Positions 1-11,380 of a DNA stretch of 64,000 nt are shown here, piece by piece (the first letter of the stretch is position 1; every line of letters starts with the position of its first letter). The position numbers were made by a program, and so were the translations under genes. The notes under the pieces were generated by a model, which searched no databases, had not been told where the DNA came from, and was given only the letters and a program-made list of their open reading frames with translations. The stretch comes from Lanius collurio (Eukaryota > Chordata > Aves > Passeriformes > Laniidae): assembly GCA_020086605.1 (NCBI GenBank), contig JACBWW010000021.1, forward strand, positions 3,822,711-3,886,710, read 5' to 3'.

Positions 1-45
1 CTTCCTTCCTTCCTTCCTTCCTTCCTTCCTTCCTTCCTTCCTTCC
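1..45. repeat. (CTTC)n tetranucleotide microsatellite
   Basis: Eleven uninterrupted copies of the CTTC/TTCC unit open the window, so the array may continue to the left. Interrupted pyrimidine-rich relics of the same unit follow to about position 120 (a second short TTCC run lies near 100-115), which suggests a longer array that has decayed from its right edge. Confidence 0.95.
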
Positions 46-693
46 CCCACTCCTTCATCTCTTTTCTCTGTTTTCCTTTTATTATTTGTTCCTTGATTTC
101 CTTCCTTCCTTCCCTCCCTCCACCATCTTCCTTCTCTTTCCTTCAAACAGTTATTTAAATCTTCATCTCTACTCTTGATACAAATCAGATGAGCTAGAAA
201 CACCATCTTATTCTACTAGCATTGGTAAAATGCAATAATATTTTTGGTAAATATAAATTAATGAATGTTTTTGCTTGATTTTATACAAAGCATATACATA
301 GCAGAATCATGTTGCTGTCCTTTGAGGTTCTTCCTTCAGGAAAATTTTTGCATCTCTTCATTAACAAATGCTCACAAGCAAATCTACCATCAACAGTACT
401 GAAAATCCCAAATCAAATGTTGGTCAAGTCAACATAAAATTACTATCTTAAATGCAAGTAACTTTGAATTATATTCCTATTTAACCTTGGTGGGGTTTTT
501 AAAAATTATTTTAAAATAAATATTACAAAATTCTTGTCTGAAAGAGCAAGTTATATATTGTTAAGACTGTTAGGATTCCAGTGTATTCATGTGTTCCCTT
601 TAAAAAGCTTTAATGAAACAGCAGATGCCTATATATTTATATACACATATTGATATATAGCAAGAGACATGTATGTGTTAGTGTTTATGCATG

Positions 694-716
694 TATATAT
701 ATATATATATATATAT
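694..716. repeat. (TA)n dinucleotide microsatellite
   Basis: A pure TA run of about 11 units sits in AT-rich unique sequence. It is preceded by ATGT/TGTG-type degenerate dinucleotides, typical of a slipped TA/TG tract. Confidence 0.9.
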
Positions 717-2146
717 GCCTTATATACATAGTACATTCAGTCAAATGCAGTTATATACCAAGTCCCATCTGTTAGCTAAGGGATCAGAATTTTAAAGCAT
801 ATTCCTGATTCTACCCTTATAGGTACTGAAAACAGGACCATCTTTAGATAGAAAATTGTCTTAGAAATCAAGGGCTGAAGAAAAGCAAGTGCTTTACTCA
901 TCCTTTCAATAACTGCTCCTGGGAGTTGTCTAAAAAAAGTACTATTATACTTTCTTGGTAGGAAACCTAAGAATAAAACTATTATTTAATAAGTTCAAAC
1001 TGTAACCCTACATTGATTCAAAGGACACAGAAGGACAGTCAGATGTGTGAATCCTTTCTGAGGGCATGGGTATCTGTTACACTGCAAGAACAGGAAGTCT
1101 ATTCTCTACTTTGTGTTGACTTAACTTTTTAAGAAATATTTTGACCACTTAAAGATGGGGAAGAAGGAAACTGCAGAACCGCAGCCACTACAGAGACAAC
1201 TTCCTGTGGGTTTTGTGGTGTGTGTGGCTCTGAAAGGGAACAATTCAAATAAGATCTTTCAGAGATAGAAGACAGTTTTGCTGCCCTATGAGGTAGTTGT
1301 GGGATACTTAGCTATAAATAAGCCAATATATTATCAATTATGTCATGCAGTTTAGTTGATATTTTACATTCTGTATTTGTAGTTGCCACATGATTTCAGC
1401 ATTTCAGGAACAAGCAAAAAGGGGAAGAGAAAATAAGAGTTCACCACAAGAGAAGAAAATATCTGTTTCTACTTCAAGAAGTAAAAAAGTGGTTTCCAGA
1501 AAGCTGTGGGAAACCCATGTCCTTAAAATTACACAGAACTTGTGTCTTGATGAATCAAGTCCCTAGGGGGAAAAGTTAATGTAGTAATGATGCCTAGTAA
1601 GGATTCTTATCTTCCTCCCACTTCCACACAGCTAAAGCTTGCTTCCTATACTTACTGACTCTTTAAAGGGCTGTGTATCACTGCATTGCCTCTGCAGATA
1701 ATTGCTCAACATACAGGGAATAGAGGCTTCCAGTAATTCAGTGCTTCTTACATATTGGAACTCTGGGACAAAGACAAAAATCCCAAAATCTGTACTTCAC
1801 CTCTCATTAAGAGGTTAAAGCACATATCTGAAGTACACACCAGAGGCTGGATATGCTCAGAATGGAAATAAACCCAACACCTTCATGCAGTCAGCCTGTC
1901 TTAACTCCTGCTGTTTAAACTCATTGTTATTTCTTGTTTAACACCATTAAAAATAATACTAGGTTTAACACAGTGCAAGGGCATTTTTTCTAGAACTTTC
2001 AAGCAAATGAGAAATGTACAAGTAGAATTAAAAGTAGGTTGCAGTGGCAATGCCACATTATTTTCAGCCTTAAAATACTTGAAGAATGTATCACTGTAGA
2101 GCTGAAATCTAGTCTCTTTGGTTATTATTTCAGGATATCCTTAAAA

Positions 2147-2180
2147 AAGAAACTGGTCTCCTCGGTTTAGACCAGTTCTT
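2147..2180. other. Short imperfect inverted repeat (hairpin)
   Basis: The arm 2151-2159 (aactggtct) is the exact reverse complement of 2169-2177 (agaccagtt), with a 9-base loop. Three more pairs form outside it if one A (2150) is bulged. It is too short for a microRNA precursor on its own, and no terminator or transposon end is evident beside it. Confidence 0.5.
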
Positions 2181-5100
2181 GGAGAATCTTTGTCATCTGT
2201 ATAATTGTTTAGAGATAAAATCTGAGACTACTGTAGAAGAAAATGCTATCTGTGAGTTTTAGTTGTGCTTCATGGCAGCAGAGCTAATTTATTACAAAAA
2301 TTCATTACAGAAATGTTACGTAACTATTCTACTTCCCATCTCAGTCGTTTTATGAATGGGACTGCAAATTCCATGCACTGCAGCTGATCAAAGCTGATTT
2401 CACAAAAGTACTTCACTGTTAAGTAGCCACTGGACATCAAAATGTCAGATATTCAGAACTGTTCTACTTTCTCCAGGTTTATTTGGTAGAGAGAGGACTG
2501 TTAAAATAATCAAAGACAGCTGTGAAACTTCAGCAGGCGCAAATTCAGAGCTGATGTGATTCAGTCCCAGAAAGTCACACTGCACACAGCACCACAGATG
2601 CTCCACTGATCTGGAATTCTTATTTCTCATATTTAGCTTTTAGAGAGCATGACTAAAAAGTTCATCCTAAAACGTGATTGTCCAGACAACAAGCAACATG
2701 CACCAAAGATTAACTGCACAGGCAACTTTAGAAAGTAAAAGTAAAGACTGACTGCACACAGGCGTCATTACATACAAACACGGAGTGATTTGTAAAGGCA
2801 GTCCAGGACAGGCTTAACAAATTGATTCATTTAATTACCTTTCTGGCAAACAACTCTGTATCCAAACCCAGAAATTTTCCAGGAACCCTCTCATAAGATA
2901 CAAAGTGACAAAACTGTTCTCTGAAACCCAAACAGAAATCATCACTACGAGGAGGACGGAAGATAGGGAGAAAAGGAGGTTGCAGAGATGTGGTTTTCTA
3001 GGCCAGATAGTTTTGAAAGGTGAGATCACTTCTATAGTTTCTTGAGCACACATATCAGACCTGAAATGAGTACTACAGGAAATTATCATGACTCATTTTT
3101 GTTAGTGAGAAGGACATGCATACAGAAAATGAAAATATGTACTGAAAATTGTTACATTCAATGCAAAAATACATGCTGAAATTGTTACACTGCAAAAAAT
3201 GTTTATAGATACTGATGCAAAAGTGTGAGTTCATCTGCTTCTTAATTCTTCATACCAAAAGACTTTATTGCATAATTGCAAAAAAGTAGAAACTTAGATA
3301 ACTGAACTTTATAACCTATAATATATTTTTATTGCCACTCAGCTTTTGTCTTTTAAAATCTCAAATTTATTTTTATCCTCTAGCCTTCCTTATTACAACT
3401 GGTACAAGACCAATCTATTCTTTTAAAATTCACATGCACAAATCCATCAAGTCAAGGAACTAACGACATGCTTAAAAGTAGGAACACCAGATTACATCCA
3501 GTTAATTCCAGTGTAATCTTTACCTTAGTTGGTAGCTCTGTCCTAGTGGCACCTGCTTTACAAGAGCAACTTCAGTAAGGTTTAGAGGAGGTAAGTAAGT
3601 TAAGTTCCTGATGGTCACGCCCATAGGGTTATGAACCCTTTCCATCTTGGTATTTGCTTTTGCTTCTACCTCCAAATATTAAAAACAGTTTTAAAAACAA
3701 AAGTACTTTAATGAGATTGCTGTTTGTGTCACTGGAAGAAACTCAGGTTACCCTGTGTGTACCCCCTGCAGGCTTCTTAACTATCTATTATTGGATAATT
3801 ATATTAGACAGTGGTTTCACCACTGGTCTGAGATGGTTTTATTGGGGCTCCCTTTCAAAATCATTATCATTCCAAAATATATTAAACCTGAAACATGAGT
3901 GCATAAAACATTATTTTGTTATAAAACACTACAGCAGAACATAGTTTTATGAGTTTTAACTCCATATTTCAATAATCCGGACTACACCCTCAAGACATCT
4001 TATTTAAGAAACGTTCATTGAGCACCACATACTTTCCATCTTAAGAGAGCTTTTCAGTTACCTTTAGTCTGTAGCAACCAAGCAGACATGTAGTTATCTG
4101 TGATATCATATATTCTATTTTAGCTGTGTCTGCAATCAATAGCAAAATTTAGCTCCCAGGGACAACATGTTTTGCAGTATGCCCTATTTCATCTGTAACA
4201 GTTTGGTTAATATTAATATTTTTAATTATATAAATAAATGTCACTACAAGTTTTTAAAGTAAGTTAAAAAGTTTTCAGTGCATGTAACAGTTTCAACATG
4301 ACAATATACATGAGAGGCTACTAGAACAGAAAGTGCTTAGTGTGGAAGGATATTGCATTTTTTCCTGACCTGTTGTTGTCAGGAAAGAAAAGCACGTCAC
4401 AGGCTGGCTTTTAGGCTTTGGTGTGTCACAGCACATGAAATCAGTGGGCAACATGAACTAACATGATGAAAGCCCTGCACCCTTCTCATGTTACTTGACC
4501 ACTCGTTTCTGCTCTTGCACAGTGTCATACATAGCTGCATCTTACTAACTCTGTATGGCGATAACTGAAGAGATACTGGTTTAAAAATTATCCTTGGAGC
4601 ACAGAGGCAGGAATAAGTAGCCAAAGATGGGGACTTTTTAAGCTGAATTTACTGGCAAAGGTAACATGGCTATGTATCTACACTGGCACAGCATTTACCT
4701 ACGCTTCAAGCACGGAGATCACCTCAGCTGCAGATTTCTGAACCTGTGGGCAAAAGGCATCCTCTGCCTTATAGAGGTAGGGCACCTGTACCTCATCTGG
4801 GACAGGATGGCTTGCTTCACTCCTTGGATAATTGCATGACATTTTTCCAGTAGTCCTGTATATGTCATCATGCATGTGCAAGAAATTCTTAGATACTCAT
4901 TTTTTTAGTTTGGAGATTTATACAGTATTGGCCATAAAAAGGCACAGCAGAACCATTTGTCACTGAATCACTCAAAACCTTCAAAGAGCATGCAGGCATT
5001 TAACACTTGGTCCCATTAACTGCAACCTGTAATGCATTTTCAGTAAGACATTTTTAGAAAAAAATAGATATGATTTTAGTTCAGTATTTACAAAATCAAA

Positions 5101-6578
5101 TTTTAACCACAGGCTAATACTGAGTATGCTTAACAAGAGGTTCAAAAAAATGTGAATTACTAAATGAGATTTTTTTATGAGTCATCACACTGCCTATACT
5201 GATACAGACTCCAAACTTCACTTATTTCTCTCAGTTGATTAGATTCAGTCCAGCTCTCTAAGCACTTATACTGCAATCAGATCTGTAAACTGATTTACAT
5301 TTGCCAAACCAGAAGTTCTTCAGAGAGACTCACAGCTGGTATTTGTCTCCAGCACTGTCAGGGCTCAGCTCAGTTCTGCTAAAACTGGTTGTGCATTACC
5401 CAGGAAGCATTAGTATTTGGTAAAATAAACATATATTACTACAGATGTATCTTTACTTAAAATCCAACTTAGTATCTAAGAAATACACAGTCAGAAATTT
5501 TCCTGACTGCCTAAGTACCAGAGAAACCATCCCATCACTATAGGACCACACATTCCACAGCTTATATTACAGTGAAGCCCAGAAGCTCTAGCCAGAATAA
5601 TGCTTTAATCTAGCAAAGCCTATAGAGTCAGTACAGAAGGATTCAAAACAAAAATATTTACAGCACAAAGCTCAAAGCTAACAGGGGAAATACTGTATTT
5701 ACCACATGGCTGTTTCTCATCCAAGTGTTTAGGCCTCACAGAATCCACATTATATCAATTTCATTAGCTAAATCTTTTCTTTACACATCTGTCAGTTCAA
5801 TGCTATGTGCCATCTGAAAAACTGTAACTGTCACACTCTTTTTTAAATGTGTGAGATTATAATACTTGTGAAAAGTGCTAAAGCAAGAGCTCAGGGACAG
5901 AAATTCTTCTTGTTCTCCAAGCAGGTAAAGCAAGGACAAGCATTAAAGCAAGTTTCCCTGTGAAGTCCAGTCAGTGTGGCTGTTTTCAGTCTCTCGATCC
6001 CTTTGCCTAAAAGCTTGTTGAGTATTTCCAATGTTATGCTTTAGTCTAATAAAAGATAAAGCTTCTCACCATAAAACTTGCTCCATAGCTACCAAGTATT
6101 TCTGAAAGGCTTTTCAAAGCTGGAGGAACCAAGTGTGCAAACTTTCATGAGTCACATAATACTCTGACTTCTGTTTTAAGATGAGTAAATATAATTGACA
6201 AGATGCTAAACTGATTATACAGTTTCTTATGATAAATGTAACAAGTGTTTTAAAGAAGGTGTTCCACAGAAACTTTATTAATTTTCCCATATTTTTCAAA
6301 AGCTTTTCATCAGAAGCAGCAGCCTTCAAAACAGATTTTTTTTTTCCTCCCTAAGACCCAGTCATAAATGCAGAGCTTGAAATCAACCCTATGACTCTCT
6401 TCTGGCTGTGTATCATACTGACATTTAACTTCAAATATATGCACTGCTGCTTTTTAGACATGCACTGCTGGACAAATAGATTGCATACTACTTCTAAATA
6501 TTTCTCTCAGGGGGCCCATATTCTATTTTCACCAATGAGCATCTCTTTGGTTTCTGAATAATATATGTCAAGGCCAGG

Positions 6579-6595
6579 AAAAAAAAAAAAAAAAA
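6579..6595. repeat. Poly-A run (17 A)
   Basis: A homopolymer of 17 A is followed by a short GAAAG-type purine stretch. I see no retrotransposed gene body on its 5' side, so it is listed as a simple repeat rather than as the tail of a processed pseudogene. Confidence 0.85.
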
Positions 6596-8103
6596 GAAAG
6601 AGCAAGCCTAGCCCCAAGGCTACCACAGAAAGCATCCAAAACTACTTTACTAGAACACCTTCTTTGTACATTTGTCTTACAGTACAGAATAATTTTTTTC
6701 CAGCCTACTCCTTTTCATTTCTCTAACTGTAACACTGCCCTGGCTGCACTAATGGGCTTTAATAGCCCTGACAAATTGATTACGAAGATATTTAATTGTT
6801 TCTCTTTTAAAGTCCTGTAATCTGGAAGCAGTTGCAGGGGTTGAGAGAGATTTACATGGAAGAGGAAAGAAGGTGGAGGCACTCTTCCCCCCTGAACACC
6901 ATAGTGTTGCCATAACTCACATGAAATCTCCTCTCTCTGTTCCCCAGCCAGAGCTGCATCATGAGCAGTTAACCCACTCATTATTCTTGGCACAGAAATA
7001 AATTAGAGGTAATCACTGAATGCTTAGATAATTTCTAAAATCTGTGAAACAATCTCTACCTACATAAGCATATCTTTGAGGAAGATTACGAATCATGTTT
7101 ATTATATCTGTAAATGCACAAGGTAATACAGTAGCTGCTGCCCTCATTATATTAAAACCAACAAATAAAATGTGAGCTTTGCAAAATCTTTGCTCGTATA
7201 CATGCAGGGTCAGCTTTCCCCATGCATGGTCACGAAAGGCCCAGAGACAAGGGTGTGAACAGTGATGCTTCCCTGCAGCAGCACAAGCCCCATCTTGTAC
7301 AACCTGTACAACCTGAGAACCAGCAGAGCAATAAGGTGAATGAGCCTTCAGAACATGTCAATGTCTTGGTACTGTATAATACTACAACACAAGTAATGAG
7401 ATCTTATCAAAATGTGATTTAATGTCATGACTCGAGCTGGATGGTGAGCACAGAAACATTGCTATTTGAATTTAAATTAAAATTTCATTAGCTATCATAT
7501 TACATTTTAAAATTAGTGTTTTGTTTCTAAGCCAACAGAGTTGATTGTGTAACTGAGGACTATCTACATTACAGCCTTTTCCATGCCACTGCAAAAATAA
7601 TTCCACTGGTCTCAAGGATAAGTTGACTGAGGTCTCTCAAATGTATGTTACATATGCAGATAAACTTAAGTCTTGTTTTTTAATTAAAACTATTATTTTC
7701 CATCTTCCGGCCCGCACTGAAAAGGCAAATATAGTCCTTACATGACCCTCCTCCAACTCTCCTTCCAAAAACTGTGTCATGTGTGACCAGTGAAGGTGGC
7801 CACTGCCCCAGCAATTCACTATTGTGTGGCAGTCAGGGACAGAGAAAAGAACAGTCTTAGTGAGAAGTACACCTGGGGACAATCTGCTCTACCAGGACTC
7901 TGTTATTCTCTAGACAGAATGAAAAATAGCACTGTAAAGCACCAGCATGTTCCCTGTTTTTAAAAAGATGGTGCTTGTATTGGAAACTGAAATTAATTCA
8001 GCCAACAGCAGTCCTTTATTAAAAGGTTCTTTGAGTGTAAGGGGACAGACACTTGAAGAAGTCATGCATGTGAAGTTGTTTGGGAGTGATTTCTAGTTCA
8101 TTC

Positions 8104-8450
8104 AGAGCGTGGAGTCAGCTGTGGGCTGCACCCCCTTGAACAAACAGTCCCTTTCACTGTGCAGGGAGGCACCTGGAACACAGTTCTGGGGTTCCCCCCA
8201 GTCTGCACTGACTGAGGAGAAGCAGCTTCCACCCTCTGCCGAAGGACTCCGCCAAAGCTGTCCCCGAGGAGCTGTCAGAGGCCGCAGTGAGTCAGGGCAG
8301 TGCCTCTGGAGGCACCTTGGCAGCGCACCCGCTCTGACCTGCTCTGCTCACTTAGCCATGCTCCATCTGCCACAGCCCCGCTCCCCCGGCAGCGCTCCTG
8401 CCATGGGAACCTTCCCCAGACTCCAGAGGAGCCTCACTCCCTGCATTGCT
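8104..8450. other. GC-rich, CpG-rich patch of unknown origin
   Basis: About ten CpG dinucleotides occur between 8107 and 8400 in an otherwise CpG-poor background, and GC content rises sharply. A 135-codon plus-strand open frame (8109-8516) covers it, but GC-rich DNA has few stop codons and the predicted protein shows no recognisable domain. The patch could be a small unmethylated element, a noncoding exon or chance. No transposon ends are visible. Confidence 0.4.
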
Positions 8451-10138
8451 AATATATTTAGAAACGACTCTGTTGCTGCAGTGAATTACAAAAGAAACAA
8501 ATGCACCCTTATATAACATTATTACAACTATATTGCAGTGTTTGCCTCAGAGAAGCAGCAGCACCTCAGCTACAATGGTTCTACCCCATTAAGGGGCAGA
8601 AGACAGCACAGTGGTGTCACACCAGTGTCAGCTGGACACTGAGTGCACTGTATCTTGCATAGAAACAGAGGTGTAATGGGATACTTGGACTGAGGATATC
8701 CCCTTACTCCATCAAAAAGTTATGCTTATATAAATCTTAAATGACTTGCAGCATGAAAACAAATTGCTAGGTCGCCAGCTGAGATTTCAACTCATTTTGA
8801 GTCTCTAATTATGCTTGAACAGCTCTTGAAAACACTGAAATCTGCTTCTGACTGCATAGCAAAGCACGGAATGAGCAAGACAAATATTGTAGTAACCTTC
8901 ATAAGCAATCTGATAGTTATTGTGGAATCTGTCCTCTCCCCTTTATCTTCTCAGGGGAAGCTGGTGCTGATTATGAAAACACCTTTAATAATAAGATGTT
9001 CCAGAAACGGATCATTTTGTTTATCTATTTTTGACATTTATTTCAATATTTTAAGCGAACACTTCATTTCTGATATTATCATTCCATTTCCATTCTCTGC
9101 TATATGGAAGAAGTACTTAATAGACATACTTTGATGTCAGTACAGATTCACAGACAGATAATTTTCTTCTGAACAAACTTGTTTCTGTAAATACAAATGC
9201 AGTGCAAACATAACTGGCACAATCCTGTCTGTGGTAACAGCCGTTATTAAACCATACCTGTTTCTATTGTCAGGGATGTTTAATAACCTCCCCTTTGTAA
9301 CGAAAGGGCAAACAACAGTGACTACACCCACATTTTAGCAGCAGCAGGATACAGATGTTAAATTCTGGACTGTACTAGCCTCTTATTCCTCCAGCTTTGT
9401 AAATGGCCTCAAAGCCAGTGTTTTTCAGTTTTCTTTTTTAGGTTTTTTGTGGTCTTTATATGGAGATAATTTACTAGGCTCTTTGACTTTGCTATGTCAC
9501 ATATCTGAGGGGAAAAAAAGTGCAAAATACAAAGCATGAAGCATATGATTTTTCAGCATTCCTTCTTCAAGCATTTTATAGACCTTTTCAGGAGAAAATA
9601 TTCAATGTTCACAGAGAATTCTCTTGTATGACCTTGTTACTGTCACCTCTCCCTTGCAGAGGAGGATCACTGAAGTACAAACAGCAGCAACTTTTTCCAC
9701 CCAGCTGCCACTGCATACTCAGAGACCTTGGGTTAATCACTTCTCTACATCAGTAAAACATCAATGGGGGCTATATGGCCAAATAAATACAATGAAGAAA
9801 AATTTTATGTGCTTTAAAAATTGACTGGTGGTACATAAAGGTACAGTCTAGTTGTAAACTTACAATTGAAAAAGACAAAATTAGGACGAATATTAGTAGC
9901 TATTCTTAAGAACTCATGCAACTTGCACAGTCAGTCATTAATATTTTTATTGCAGTTTGTCTTTCCTGAGTGCCTCAAAGGGCTTGTTACTTCAGCAAGG
10001 TACCTTACCACAGCTCGTTAAGTACTGGCAAAATATGGGACTTTGTTGAAACCTACATTACACTGCAAAAGACAAACTGATTTTTAATTTCTTCATTATT
10101 ACCACTTCAATTCCTCCTTCAGCATTACAGTTGTGTAA
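8451..10138. other. Unique noncoding stretch
   Basis: The DNA is AT-rich with no recognised repeat. A 107-codon plus-strand frame at 8811-9134 is the longest here. It is hydrophobic and AT-driven (rich in I, L, F and S), matches no family I know, and I consider it a chance frame. Confidence 0.55.
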
Positions 10139-10278
10139 TCTCCACCCTTGGAGGTTTGCAAGATCTGACTGGTTACAGCCCTGAGCAACCTGGTCTGGCC
10201 TCAGAGCTGCCCCTGCTTTGAGAAGAGGCTGGAGCCCTTGTTAGGTCCCTTTTAACCTAAATTACTCCACAATCCTGT
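10139..10278 (+). mobile_element. CR1 LINE, 3' UTR tail (5'-truncated)
   Basis: The sequence follows the avian CR1 3' end closely: a 'ccttggaggt' block, then 'ccctgagcaacctggtctg', a Leu/Gln-like 'ccctgctttgag' block and a degenerate form of the terminal ATTCTATG repeats near 10261-10275. Only the last ~140 bp of the element are present, which is the usual result of incomplete target-primed reverse transcription. It carries no coding sequence. Divergence from the consensus suggests moderate age. Confidence 0.85.
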
Positions 10279-11363
10279 CTGGCAGTTTCTTTCTGTCTTC
10301 TTTCTGATGCTTTTCAGGATTTTCCTTATAAACCTGGGACTCCTATAAAATTATTGTTGTCTTGGTAGAAAATTCAGGTCTCCAGTCTTTCTTAAGATTG
10401 TTTTTATGAAAGATTCAGTATATTGCAGGAAAATCAGCACTTCTGGAAGATTTGTGTATTATTCAGTTTTGATGAAAATGTTGGTTTTGCCAAATCTGGA
10501 ACTTTCACAAAATTGAAGGGAAGAAATCCCCAAGTTATTTGTACTTTTCTGCTCTTCTACATAACCTCTGCTACTCTTTCATTGCTGTCTGTATGTTTCA
10601 AATTTTAGGTACTGCCCTGTTGTGCCTGAGCCATTGCCTTCCTGGCTTTCCAGAAACTGATTTGTAGGAACTCACAGTACATATAAAGTGATTAAAGCCC
10701 TGCAAAGGATGGTGAGTTACATGTGAAAATCTCTCTTCTAAATTATCTTTTTCCTAGTGAAAATTAGAATTTCTCAAGGTGTTCACCTCGCTATTAGTTT
10801 GTGTTTACAACAGAATATTAATTTTGTGTTCCGTACATTCTCAGTGTCCCTAACTAGCTTCCTACAGTATTTACCAACTCCATTAGAGATCAGTTTTTCA
10901 AGCTTCTTAAGTAAATGAGTTTTATTATACCTTTTTCCCCTCTTTCTACTGACAGGAGGCATTACTGCCATTTGGCAAACACTGTGCTTTTACTTTTTTT
11001 CCCTAATCTTTTCTCAAAAGGATTTTATAAGAGTTATAAAAAGCAGGTCAGCTCTGCAAGCACCTATACATAAATTTCTGCTGTTTTTAAAAGGTAATGT
11101 GAAAAGAAAATAATTTACATTCAAAACTTATTTAAAAGATTGCTGAAGCCAGGAACCAGAAGAAAGAAGATAGAAAATGATCAACTAAGATCCAGTTGTT
11201 TTTACTTCCATCTGATCTATACTTAGTTTTTCCAGCAAATTTCAGCAGATTTTTCAGTTGTTGCTATTTTATCTTCTTTAAGCACCATTCAGTATGCAAA
11301 CATAATCACTTTCAGTATTTTTCTTTTATGAATTTAAGAACTGTAAAGCTAGACCAAAATATC

Positions 11364-11380
11364 TTTTTTTTTTTTTTTTT
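11364..11380. repeat. Poly-T run (17 T)
   Basis: A homopolymer of 17 T is followed by CCCTGCCTTGCAAATACAAG. The tract followed by an AG resembles a splice acceptor, but no open, donor-bounded exon follows it. Confidence 0.85.

Larger units (their letters stand above)
121..8099. other. Unique AT-rich noncoding stretch
   Basis: No gene, RNA gene or recognisable transposon is visible across about 8 kb. The longest open frames are under 100 codons on either strand, lie in no recognisable family and have no paired splice signals that keep a reading frame. A strong donor-like GTAAGT follows GAGGAG at 3588-3596, but the sequence before it is closed in most frames. Small items inside are the TA repeat, an imperfect hairpin at 2147-2180 and a 17-base A run at 6579-6595. 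Confidence 0.6.

Noticed and set aside
1289..1297. let-7-like seed TGAGGTAGT
   Set aside because: The match ends after nine bases, and no complementary arm lies within 100 bp on either side, so no precursor hairpin can form.
6579..6595. Poly-A run as the tail of a processed pseudogene
   Set aside because: No coding relic or AATAAA-bearing 3' UTR is recognisable upstream, and no flanking direct repeat was seen.
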